A stretch of DNA of 64,000 nt from Pilatotrama ljubarskyi (lineage: Eukaryota > Basidiomycota > Agaricomycetes > Polyporales > Polyporaceae), in contig MU277720.1 in NCBI GenBank assembly GCA_022385805.1, positions 64,488-128,487 of the forward strand, given 5' to 3'. The position numbers and the translations under genes were made by a program. Below the pieces are notes generated by a model. The model was not told where the DNA came from, made no database searches, and saw only the letters and a program-made list of their open reading frames with translations. Positions 35,566-46,102 of this stretch are shown piece after piece; position 1 is the stretch's first letter; each line of letters opens with the position of its first letter.

Positions 35566-36261
35566 TACCAGAAGCCTAGAGCAGTGGTGGCTTTGCCCCA
35601 CTCGTCCTTCCTTCATATATTGCTCATAGGACTAGCACGAAGCCGAAGGTACCGCGTCCAGCTGACCTTCGCCTTGCCTGACCCCACCGTTCGCAGCGGG
35701 CCGCACGAGCATCATATGCAGCTCTCGTCTCGTCAGCAATGTATAGAATACACCGCTGGCCGTTGTAGGCTTACGATCTAGATATTTCTGGTGTTCGTGC
35801 TCAATTACTCACCTGCCACCAACTGTTAGCACGACAGGTTGGCAAGAGGCAGCCCATGCCGCAAGCAGCGGTATTGAATCTACGGGATCGGCGGGGACCA
35901 CGTGGCGAACGTGGCAGGGTGGCGGAGCGCTAGCAGGCACCCTGTGCCGCCGCCATGTCCGACTCGTGTCCTCGTCGACGTTGCACACGCAGTCGAGAGT
36001 ATGGCGTTCGTCCCGATGTTGGTGGAAGAGAACATGTTGTGCAATATAGGCAAGGGCAGCCGTGCTCGTAAGTATTTGCCTCCGGGAACCTCGGTCTGGG
36101 GACAAGATGCCGGAAGTGTGCGAACAGCCGGGACCGTCATTTCTCAGCAGGTCCGCGCTGCGCGATGAGGCGTTTCTGCCGTGGACGACGACCCACACGG
36201 CCGCCCGCCAGCGATTTCTGCTACTTTCTTCAGCTCGAGCCCCCTCAGGCGATTGTAAGAC
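35566..36261. promoter_or_regulatory. Shared region between divergent GDSL esterase and SOD genes
   Basis: Holds both promoters over 696 bp. I found no canonical TATA box and no supported gene. Confidence 0.4.
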
Positions 36262-37152
36262 ATGGATCTCCCTCCAATTCGTCAGTCGAGGCAGCCTCGC
36301 TTCGCAATCACCGCGTCGTTCACGCTCATCGCCGTATTCCTCATCTGGTTGCTCCTCCCGAGGCGACCGGTCCCTGAGGGCGATGTACCGTCCTTACCGA
36401 TCATCTCCAAGGTGAGCTGCGACTTGCTTTGTACGAGGTTCAGTCATATGGAGAAAAGCAAACTCGCAGGCCGTCACAGTTCTCAAGGGAGAGGAAGTGA
36501 GCGGTACTGTCACGTTCACGCAATCGCACCCTACCGCACCAGTCACCATCTCCGGTGAGATCAAGAACCTGGACCCCTCCGCCAAACGCGGTTTCCATAT
36601 TCAGTACGTCTCCGATCTTCGTGTATAAACGCACCCTTCCTCAACGGTACACCAGTGCTTCGGGTGACCTGAGCAACGGTTGCCTGTCTGCCGGCGCCCA
36701 CTTCAACCCCTTCGGTCGGTCGCACGGCGCTCCATCCGACTTCAACCGCCATGTTGGCGATCTGGGAAATATCGAGAGCGACTCCAAGGGCGTGGCAAGC
36801 TTCTCCTTCGAAGATCAACTTATCTCCTTGAACGGGCCGCTCAGCATCGTCGGGTATGGTCTATGAAACGTATACTCGCGCCAAGGCTTGCTGATTCATG
36901 GTTTCCACAACCTATAGGCGAGCAGTCGTAGTACACGCGGTATGTGTTGGAGATCTGTTGCTAGACTCATATCTCATCTATTAATGTGCATTTCAGGGCA
37001 CGGATGACCTCGGACGCGGAGGAGACGACGAGTCGCTGAAGACAGGCAACGCCGGCGCCCGTGCCGCGTGTGGTGTGATCGGTGCGCTTGCGGCTGCTAT
37101 TGTCTTCTCCGAATGTGCTCACTGACTAGTTGCCCTAGGTATCGCGGATTGA
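36262..37152 (+). CDS. Cu/Zn superoxide dismutase with an N-terminal membrane anchor
   Basis: The enzyme converts superoxide to peroxide and oxygen. Six exons (36262-36411, 36470-36603, 36656-36853, 36918-36939, 36997-37081, 37139-37152) total 603 nt, or 200 residues, about 45 more than cytosolic SOD1. The extra part is N-terminal: [13 protein letters not shown], then a hydrophobic stretch [19 protein letters not shown] flanked by basic residues, i.e. a signal anchor. The SOD fold is complete: metal ligands in [28 protein letters not shown] and VVVHAGTDDLG; disulfide cysteines in [11 protein letters not shown] and RAACGVIG. Exon 4 is only 22 nt and carries the VVHA ligand; the last coding exon is 14 nt. 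Exon lengths sum to whole codons, supporting the model. A type II membrane protein with the catalytic domain outside the cytosol is inferred. Confidence 0.9.
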
Positions 37153-37502
37153 TGTGCCCAGAATGTGATGCGCTCTTATGAGGCATGCGTGAACCCCCGA
37201 GGTACGAGGACTGACTGAGATTTTGACCTGTCACCTATCCACAAGGACAATTGGGATGGGATTCTATCGCAGTAATGCAGATAATATTGTGGCGCCGTCC
37301 CGGCGCGCGCATTAAAGGAAACCCCCGGTGGAACATGAGCATGTGGCGAGCGCAACAACAAGCCAGTGCGTGTACCAGGTCGCCTTGAATTGGCGCCCTG
37401 CATAAGTATCCGGGCCCAAGCGTCTTTTGCCTCTTCGTTTCCATCCATAGGCACAGCTGGCATACCAACTTCCAAAACCATCGTATTCCTCACTGCCCTA
37501 TA
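37153..37502. other. Intergenic, 350 bp
   Basis: Between SOD and FunK1 on the same strand. No supported feature beyond presumed 3' UTR and promoter. Confidence 0.4.
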
Positions 37503-40070
37503 ATGTCGATGCCTAAGCAACATAGTGAGGCCGGGCGTGTCTACAACGTCCCCTTGGCCTGTAATAAGCGCTTCATGTTCACCGGTACCCCTGGCGGAGG
37601 CTTCGAACCTCACGACGTGACTGAAAACAGGAAACGCGACATTCGCAGCTCACGAGATTACACCGTCGGCCCCGTGCCGGTCGAAGAATTTCTGGACGCA
37701 TTCCTGCCTGCTATGCCTCTGGAACGGAAGCAAGAGGTGCTCTCCAGCAGAGGCGCCTTCAAGGCGGTACCCTCGAGTGGCGCCACGCCACCCGATATAT
37801 ATGAGCCTCTGGTACGTGCACACGCTAGTACCTTCGTGCAAACTACACCCTGACCTCTCGGGTCATGACCGTACAGATAGCCGCACTCAATGCGTACACA
37901 AAGCGCAAGTGCCGCGCTCCTGGGTTTGTCTTCGAGAACGCATCTGCCCATTCACCCCATCCCCACAAGCCTGGTTACATGAAACCTCACATCTGCTGTT
38001 ACGCTTCACACAACGCCGAGTTAGTGAGACGTTCAGATATAAGCTCTCGCGCAGAGCTCGGACACGCCGAGCTGTTCATCGAGGTGAAGCCAGACATCTC
38101 CATGGACTATTTTGTCGACCCTCCTCTTTCGGCAAGCGACGACGAACGCAGCACCCATGAATTCATCTCTCAGCCTACAGATTCAGATTTATTGGCCCGC
38201 GTCGACCGGGCCTTCGGCCAGCACATCTCCTACGCCACCGAGATCTTCGCTCGCCAGGAACGCATCTTCCTGTTCTCTATCTCCCTGTCCGGCTCTTGCG
38301 CCCGCCTATTCCGCTGGGATCGCTCCGGCGTCATCGTCACACGTTCCTTCGACATGCGCGAACGGCCGGATCTACTTTGCGAGTTCCTGGGTCGGTTTGC
38401 TTGCGCTTCCGATGCGCAGCGCGGGCATGACTGTACCGTGGAGATGGCCACCGCCGAGGAGGAAGTACTTTTCCGGGGCACGATTGCACAGTGCGTGAAA
38501 ATGCAGCTCGATGTCGTAGGTGACGACCTGGCGAAAGCGGTCTCGGAACACTACCGCCCCGGGCACGTAGTGGCAATGCATGTCTTCGGAACACGAGAGG
38601 GTACCTCGGCGGCGCAGGTTGATCGCTATCTTGTGTCCAGGCCTGTGGCTTCGCCTCTCTACCTCACGGGACATGGAACGCGCGGTTACTGGGCCGTTCA
38701 TGCAAGCACGAGACGGCTCGTATTTCTGAAGGATACCTGGCGTCTGCCCGATAGCCCACTGGAAGGCACCATCATCGCTGGGCTGAACGCCGCGGGTGTA
38801 CGCTATGTCCCATCGTTGGTCAGCCACGGTGACGTCTACGTGGAAGTTCCCTCTTCCAGCTCGGAAGTGTCGCGTAGGTCTGCAAATTCTGCTTTCGCGT
38901 ACCTTGTTGATACCATGGCGGCAGTGCGAAGGCAAATCTCAGCAACGTACCGCTATAATACGCTGCCTTGGGCTTGTCGAGTACATGGCAAGAGAGTTTC
39001 CGTGTCTACGCACATACACTATCGGCTAGTCTTGGGTGTCGTAGGGCATGGTCTGACGACGTTTGAGGGCTCTGACGAGCTACTTCATGCGACTTACGAC
39101 GTGTTCCACGGTACGTGCAATGTATAGCTGTCCCTTGAGCTACGCTCATCAGTTGAACAGCCATGCGCGATGCGTTAGAGAAGGACTCGCGCATACATAG
39201 AGACATCAGCCTCGGCAACATCATTCTCGTCCGCGAGCGCGCGGGCGAACGGCGAAGAGGATATCTGATCGACTGGGAGACATCCTCGAGAGTGGATGAA
39301 GAGGGTCATTCTCTCGACTCCGAAAGAACGGTGAGGCCGATTGTTACCTGCAGGCGTCAGAGCTCATGCTTGAGAAATAGGGTACCTGGAAGTTTATGTC
39401 CTTCAAGGTACTTTTCTACCCCGAGCAGCCGCATGTATTTCAAGACGACATGGAGTCTCTGTTCTACGTCGTTCTCTACTGTAGCCTCCGCCACCTTCCC
39501 AACAGCCTCTCAGCAGACGAGCTCGGGTCTTTCATGCATGAGTTCTTCGACCAGTCCGCGTTCTGCTTCGGCGCGCTTCGCGGAGGGACGGGTAAAGGAG
39601 CAAACGCCGGAAGCCGCTTCTGGACTCGGCGAGTCTCGTTCAAGAACACCGACTTGCAGACCTGGCTAGATACTGTGATGGACTACAACGGCCCTCCCCT
39701 GGAGCGGAAGAAGGAACTCAAAGAGTACTGGAGCAATCCTGACTTCCTGGACGCCTTCTGGGGCGCGTTCCTCAGGGAGCACTCTCTTCCGTGTGGCGAC
39801 AGGGCCGATAACCCACTCATCGAGCCGCACCGATTCAAGGATCATACTGACCCTTCAATCGTTCCATTACGGAGACCCAAGGCGCAAGTTGACGCTCTGA
39901 AGCAGCTTACCAGGCCCAAGCCCAGGTCGCTGAAGCGTTCGCTGTCTGGTCCTATCAACCCTCCGACCCCGCGAAGAAGCGAGCGTTTCCGCCGCGATAA
40001 GGCGAAACCCCTGGCCCAAGTCGTTCAAACATTCTGTCGTCCTGCTACTAAACGAGCAAAGTTGGCGTAG
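37503..40070 (+). CDS. FunK1-family protein kinase-like protein, intact
   Basis: FunK1 is a fungal-expanded kinase-like family of unknown substrate. Four exons (37503-37811, 37877-39110, 39161-39330, 39381-40070) sum to 2403 nt, or 800 residues. The N-terminal half has family blocks ELFIEVKPDISMDYFVDPP, ARLFRWDRSGVIVTRSFD and HYRPGHVVAMHVFG. The atypical kinase lobe includes the catalytic loop RIHRDISLGNIILV (HRD Asp present, N of GN in place of the usual DxxxxN spacing) and the metal-binding LIDWETSS, where DWE replaces DFG. Then come FQDDMESLFYVVLYCSLRHL and ERKKELKEYWSNPDFLDAFW. The tail is basic (RPKPRSLKRSLSG), suggesting nuclear entry. No stops or frameshifts. It is the only intact one of three FunK1 loci here. 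Confidence 0.87.
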
Positions 40071-40371
40071 ATCCCGGAGCAGTCTGCTTGCCATGATACT
40101 CGTCATCAGTTCGAACCACTGGCACTCGTGCATTTGATTGTCTCCGTAGTAGAATACAAGAACGTGAAGCCCCAGATGCTCAGAGATTGAGGGATGAGCA
40201 TACCAAGATCAGTGCCGGTGCCCATGGCTCGCATGAGTAGCGCGGGCGCGTACTCTCACTTGCAAACTTGAGCGGATCGTAAAATCGGACGCCCTTGAAC
40301 TCAGAGAAGAGCGTCATGAGCGCTGCGACAGCCGTCTTCAAACCCTGCAAAGAGTATCTAGTACAACTTTG
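40071..40371. other. Intergenic, 301 bp
   Basis: Lies between the intact FunK1 3' end and the tail of the minus-strand FunK1 remnant. No gene seen. Confidence 0.35.
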
Positions 40372-41310
40372 CTACTCAATAATGCATGTGTTCGCATTGC
40401 CGTGATATGGACGACGTGGGACGGCGAGGGAGGGTAGGCCTGAATGGCGAAGTGGCAGCATCGTCTTCAGCACGACGACCTTCAACTCCGGAGCGTCATC
40501 GGCAATGCCCCGTGCTGCAAGGCGACGTTTGCGTGTCAGCGGTTCCTCAGGCTGAGGAGGTTCCGGTGGGGTGGTCAATGGTGATACCAAGTCATACTAC
40601 AGCCGGACATGGAGAGATGATGGACGACGCGATCATCGCGCTCCAGCGTTGACTTCTCCAGGAATGCCGACCAGAAGGAATCCAGACGATCGGGGTCCCA
40701 CATATCCTTAAATTCCTCTTTGAGCGCAGCAGGCGGCGAATGGAAGTTCATGACGATATCCAACCATTCTTGAAGCGCAGCACTGCCAAAGCGGGGATAT
40801 CTGCTTTACGAACGGTCGACAGCGTTGAGCAGCTTCCCTTGGTCGTGGTGGCAGGAAATGCACTCAGGCTCGTGTTTCTTGTAGTCGCGGAACAGGCTTC
40901 GGAAGATGCTAGTGAGAGTTATCATAGGCACATCGTGCGCAAGATGGAGCATTCCGCAGTAGAGGACAACGTATAGCATGGCTTCCATATCGTCTTCGAA
41001 GGTGTGCTTGCGGTTCGTTTGGATAGGGTCCAACATGCGCACGGACATGAAATCCACGGTTCCCTGTAGTCAAGCTCAGCCCTGTGCCGCAATCATCACG
41101 GTGGGAATGCGACCTACAGCTCTTCCTGGATGCAAGGCTTCTCCCGCATCGGCTGTAAGGTCAGAGTTGAACCTCCCAATCGATGAGATAACCCCTGCGT
41201 ATTGCACGATCAGGTTCCTTGTATAGAGGATGATATTGCCGGCCCTGATGTCCCTGTGTATACGAGACCCTTTGGCAAGCACAGCTCTCGTTGCTAAGGG
41301 ACTCTATCGA
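40372..41310 (-). pseudogene. FunK1 pseudogene, C-terminal (kinase) half
   Basis: Reading leftward on the minus strand: RAVLAKGSRIHRDIRAGNII (near 41295-41235), a degraded segment, HTFEDDMEAMLYVVLYCGML (about 41005-40945), then SPPAALKEEFKDMWDPDRLD and SFWSAFLEKSTLERDDR (40740-40630), and a basic/proline tail PPEPPQPEEPLTRKRRLAAR ending at 40372. These align in order with the C-terminal half of the intact FunK1 at 39161-40000. The DWE-equivalent and some splice sites are not clear. No N-terminal half lies upstream on this strand; the matching half is on the opposite strand next door. Confidence 0.72.
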
Positions 41311-41409
41311 CGCAGCCCAGAAGGAAATCGAGGATTCACTGGGAACCCATATCGAATTCGCGGTGATATTCGCCGTCAGCATCGTACTCACTGATACTTG
41401 ATCTCCATG

Positions 41410-41790
41410 GCAGGCTTGCGTGCTCAATTTTTGCGTTGGATCGTGCAGGTTGCATCGTGTGTACTAGTGCCTTCGATGTCCGCGAGCAACAAGAATACCT
41501 CTGCGAGTTTGTTTGGTGTTTCTCGCGGCTTGCAGACATCTCGCGCGGTCATGATCCTACGGTGCAACCCGGCTAGAATCGTGTCTCCGGATAGCCGTCA
41601 AGGATCACGTCCGCCTACAGCTCGGCGTGGAAGGAGAGCAACTTGACAAAGCCCTTACCCAACACTATTCCCCTGGGCGTGTCGCCGTCATGGAGGGGTA
41701 TCCTCAGGGGCAGACTCCTTCAACGTCCAAACATTTGTCGATACATTGTTTCTCGGCTCGTCGTATCGCCGAAGTGATTTCGGGCGCCGT
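41410..41790 (+). pseudogene. FunK1 pseudogene, N-terminal/middle half, opposite strand
   Basis: Reading rightward on the plus strand: ALDRAGCIVCTSAFDVREQQ and EYLCEFVWCFSRLADISRGH (about 41431-41560), then after a frame change DHVRLQLGVEGEQLDKALTQ and HYSPGRVAVMEGYPQGQ (41605-41715). These correspond to RWDRSGVIVTRSFDMRERPD through HYRPGHVVAMHVFG of the intact copy. It has frame changes and no start. Together with the minus-strand half at 40372-41310 it looks like one gene split by inversion. Confidence 0.68.
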
Positions 41791-41971
41791 TGGATGTAGT
41801 CCTCTGTGCAGTACTGGTGTTTTAGGTTCATGTCTGGCGTCACAAATCCTTGCATTTGCTGGCTATCGTCGCCTCATGATGCTGTAGAGAATACTTCGCT
41901 TCTCCAGAGGGATTAGAAAGAGCGAGGTGGCTGATGTTTGAATTAGCGAGAATACATACTGTATTAGTAAT

Positions 41972-42309
41972 ACTACTACTAGTGGGCGCTAAAAGTATGG
42001 AAACGCCCACCCAAATCGGGACGATATTTTCTCAGGCCTGTATTTCGCCATATATCATGGCTCCTTCCAATGATCTCTTGCCATTCGAGAATATGGGTGT
42101 AGATGTATTGTATGGTACATTTGGTGGATACTTTACTGTCCCTGTACAGGAGATATAGAGACAACCTTGATCCTGGTCTCTGATGTCTCACGCTTCACCA
42201 TCTTGCTATGTGTTCCTGCTTGCATGGATTTGGTTGTTCCCCCAAATAACCTCAGGTATGGGTAGAGCCAGAGGGCACCTTACAGCTGGTGTGGTTAGTA
42301 TGAGCCAGA
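41972..42309 (+). repeat. Left arm of the 962-bp inverted-repeat element
   Basis: Pairs with 42596-42933 in reverse complement; the mirror sum of coordinates is 84905 throughout, for example 42301 pairs with 42604. Confidence 0.85.
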
Positions 42310-42595
42310 CTGTCCTTGTTGGAATTAGAGCAGATGAACTTTGAATATACTTTGGTGGCTTGGTTCCCAATCCCTGATATGCTTTAGTCAAACCATATAA
42401 GCCCATGAGAACTCCAGATTCATTGAATTTACACAAATGCAGAATCAGATGGGTCAGAGGGTGCTAAATGTGAAAGGCCGGGCTCAGAAGTGCAAGAGAA
42501 GGATTGTTACACAATATGCTAACTAGGACGTACACAACAGGGTAGGTTATCTACACATCTCAGAAGTTTGGCCGATTTGAATCTGACCAGGAAGA

Positions 42596-42933
42596 TCAGA
42601 CTCATACTGAACACAGTGGCTGTAAGGTGCCCTCTGGGTCTACCCATACCTGAGGTCATTTGGGGGAACAACAGAATCCATGCAAGCAGAAACACATAAC
42701 AAGATGGCGAAGCGCGAGACATCAGAGACCAGGATCAAGGTTGTCTCTATATCTCCTGTACAGGGACAGTAAAGTATCCACCAAATGTACCATACAATAC
42801 ATCTACACCCATATTCTCGAATGGCAAGAGATCATTGGAAGGAGCCATGATATATGGCGAAATACAGGCCTGAGAGAATATCGTCCCGATTTGGGTGGGC
42901 GTTTCCATACTTTTAGCGCCCACGAGTAGTAGT
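42596..42933 (-). repeat. Right arm of the 962-bp inverted-repeat element
   Basis: Reverse-complement partner of 41972-42309. Mismatches cluster in the inner 130 bp, where substitutions are frequent but length is conserved. Confidence 0.85.
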
Positions 42934-43268
42934 GTGCCCACTGGAAGATACAGTACAGAGGGACTCGGTGGACCCTCAGGTGGACGAGCGCAGAAGGTCG
43001 CAGAAGGTCGGCGGCTCTCATTGGCTCGCAAAAACAATTCTCCCGAAATCCTGCCCAAACCCGACCAGGATGGCAGGATCTCTGCAGGTATGGGATTATG
43101 ACGTCGTATGAGCACCAGAGTACTCCGGCATGACACAGCAGAACTCGGACACCGCGAACATATATATAAAGGTGCCCACCGTATGGGAGCGTCTTCCGGT
43201 GAATCTAGTCTCTTCAGCACCTCTTCGTACCCCACATACTGCTGTAACATTAGCGCGAACCGCGAGAC
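42934..43268. promoter_or_regulatory. Promoter region of the Old Yellow Enzyme gene
   Basis: It contains a tandem duplication of the decamer cagaaggtcg (42991-43010), an inverted CCAAT box (attgg, 43020-43024) and a strong TATA box. This dense set of elements fits a regulated gene. The foldback element ends at its left boundary. Confidence 0.5.
43161..43170 (+). promoter_or_regulatory. TATA box of the Old Yellow Enzyme gene
   Basis: The sequence tatatataaa lies 99 bp before the ATG at 43269, the best TATA match in the window. Confidence 0.65.
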
Positions 43269-44730
<1,462 letters not shown>

Positions 44731-44741
44731 AGCGAGAAGCA

Positions 44742-44746
44742 GACGT
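44742..44746. repeat. Target-site duplication, left copy (GACGT)
   Basis: Five bases directly before the 5' LTR, matched by 50157-50161 directly after the 3' LTR. Five bp is the usual copia integrase stagger. Confidence 0.93.
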
Positions 44747-45005
44747 TGTTGAGACGCGCTGTCGAGATCTCCCGCATCCGGACGAGTTACATAAGCTAGA
44801 TTAGCGCCCGTAGTTATCGTCCGTCACATTCCGAACTCATTCCTCAGTTGGTACCACAACCATCTGAGGTGAGCTCGCTATTCCCCCCGTTCGCTACGAT
44901 ACGATACTCACACTGTACCTAGCCTGACTCTCGGGATCTAGGTATGAGGAATACAGTTGGTACCACAACCATCTGAGCCTGACTCTCGGGATCTAGGTTC
45001 TAACA
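44747..45005 (+). repeat. 5' LTR of the copia element
   Basis: 259 bp, TGTT...AACA. It contains two direct repeats: a 24-nt unit at 44845-44868 and 44954-44977, and a 22-nt unit at 44922-44943 and 44977-44998. The LTR is therefore partly built from a duplicated module. Confidence 0.95.
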
Positions 45006-45016
45006 GGTTATGAGCC
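45006..45016 (+). other. Primer-binding site, internal initiator-tRNA-Met type
   Basis: GGTTATGAGCC starts immediately after the LTR. Its complement, GGCTCATAACC, matches the anticodon stem-loop of initiator tRNA-Met (CAU anticodon) rather than a tRNA 3' end. This is the half-tRNA priming arrangement known from Drosophila copia. Confidence 0.75.
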
Positions 45017-45175
45017 ACAGCGTCTGATCCGCGCTTGATCAGTCCGCCCTAGTTTTCCCCTCGTCATCTCAGATTGCCTACGCCTTCGTGCCTAGTCTAA
45101 TCCGTTTTTGTCGCCCTCGGCGTCCAATCCTTATCGTTTTTCGAGCGCATACACCCACTCTCTCGGCTCGTCGCC

Positions 45176-46102
45176 ATGTCATCTCCGATGCCCGGTGACC
45201 CATCCTCCCCCGGTGTCTCTAGCTCTGCCGGCTCGCCCACTCCAACCCGTTTTTCCGCCTCCGCGATGGTCCCCGCCGTTCCCGCCAAGCCCAAGATTCG
45301 CATCTGCACGATCTCTTCGGCCTACTTGGCTCCCTTCCCGGCGGCTCAGTTGCTCGATTCCGATCGCAACAATTGGACGGACTGGAAAGATGTTGTGAGT
45401 CTCAACCTTCAGCTCTCGGGCGGCCTGCACCGTTACCTCTCCTCGAACTACCCCTGCCCCGACGTGTCGGTCTTTCCGGAGGCTGCTGCCAACTGGCTCG
45501 AGAACGACGATCTCGTTCGGGCCTATATCCGCAAGCAGTCCACCGCGGCCGAACGCAAGCGTCAGGGCACCGCCTACACCACAGCCGCGCATCTCTGGCG
45601 CGCTCTCGAGGCGTATCACGTTCGCCAAGGTCCGCACGCGCAAGTTCTTGTCCTCCGCGAACTGCTCGAGCTGCGTTTCGACACCTCCCTGCCTCTTCTC
45701 CCGCAGGCAGAGCGCGCCGCCGAACTCGCTGAAAAGGTTGTCGCGATGGGCGACCTCGACGCCGACTCCCTCACCAAGGTGGCCCTTCTCTTAATGATGT
45801 CGGACTCTATGCCCACTACCCAGTCTCTCGTCGCGTCCGACCTCCATTCCGCCACCAAAGAGCGCCCCTACACGGTCGAAATGCTCAAGGAGCGTCTCCG
45901 CACCGAGCAGCGTCTCCTCAAGCCCTCCGCCTCTGCCGACGTCGCGCTGTCCGCGCAGACGGCTAAAGGCGGCCGCCCTCGCTGTGCGCACTGCAAACGC
46001 ACTGCCTGGCCATCTGGCTGCCTCGTGCTACCAGCCCGGCGGCGCCATGGACGGTCGCAAATCCGAGGTCGACGCCCAAATTGCCGCGCGCCGCTCCGCT
46101 AA
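45176..46102 (+). CDS. copia gag-like ORF
   Basis: 308 residues from the first ATG of the transcript region (MSSPMPGDPSSPGVSSSAGS). The capsid-like part includes LDSDRNNWTDWKDVVSLNLQ (UBN2-type 'L-x-x-x-N-[WY]-x-x-W' start), TAAHLWRALEAYHVRQGPHA and MLKERLRTEQRLL. It ends in the first half of a zinc knuckle, RCAHCKRT, after which the frame leaves the expected sequence. The rest of the knuckle (GHLAASC) is in the +1 frame. In most copia elements gag and pol are one frame. Confidence 0.85.
   Translation: MSSPMPGDPSSPGVSSSAGSPTPTRFSASAMVPAVPAKPKIRICTISSAYLAPFPAAQLLDSDRNNWTDWKDVVSLNLQLSGGLHRYLSSNYPCPDVSVFPEAAANWLENDDLVRAYIRKQSTAAERKRQGTAYTTAAHLWRALEAYHVRQGPHAQVLVLRELLELRFDTSLPLLPQAERAAELAEKVVAMGDLDADSLTKVALLLMMSDSMPTTQSLVASDLHSATKERPYTVEMLKERLRTEQRLLKPSASADVALSAQTAKGGRPRCAHCKRTAWPSGCLVLPARRRHGRSQIRGRRPNCRAPLR

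Larger units (their letters stand above)
41972..42933. mobile_element. 962-bp foldback/MITE-like element with long inverted arms
   Basis: The two ends are long inverted repeats, 41972-42309 and 42596-42933, in mirror register with no net indel. The outer 210 bp differ at only a few positions; identity falls toward the centre. Ends read ACTACTACT then (A/C)GTGGGCGCTAAAAG. The 286-bp centre shows no coding sequence. A 60-residue open frame inside each arm is identical by symmetry and is not evidence of a gene. I could not find a target-site duplication, so the superfamily is unassigned. It lies 336 bp upstream of the Old Yellow Enzyme start. Confidence 0.8.

Noticed and set aside
40100..40130. 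tRNA gene suggested by a B-box-like agttcgaacca
   Set aside because: No A box at the right distance, no cloverleaf-compatible stems and no terminator T-run. No other tRNA candidate was found in the gaps.
42003..42158. Small conserved protein encoded in each arm of the foldback element (about 50-60 residues)
   Set aside because: The two identical frames follow from the inverted-repeat symmetry; one lies on each strand, with no start context or domain.
45985..46015. Programmed +1 ribosomal frameshift between copia gag and pol
   Set aside because: Not excluded, but skipping one base would give a CX2CX5HX4C knuckle; removing four bases gives the canonical spacing, so a 4-nt insertion is the simpler reading.
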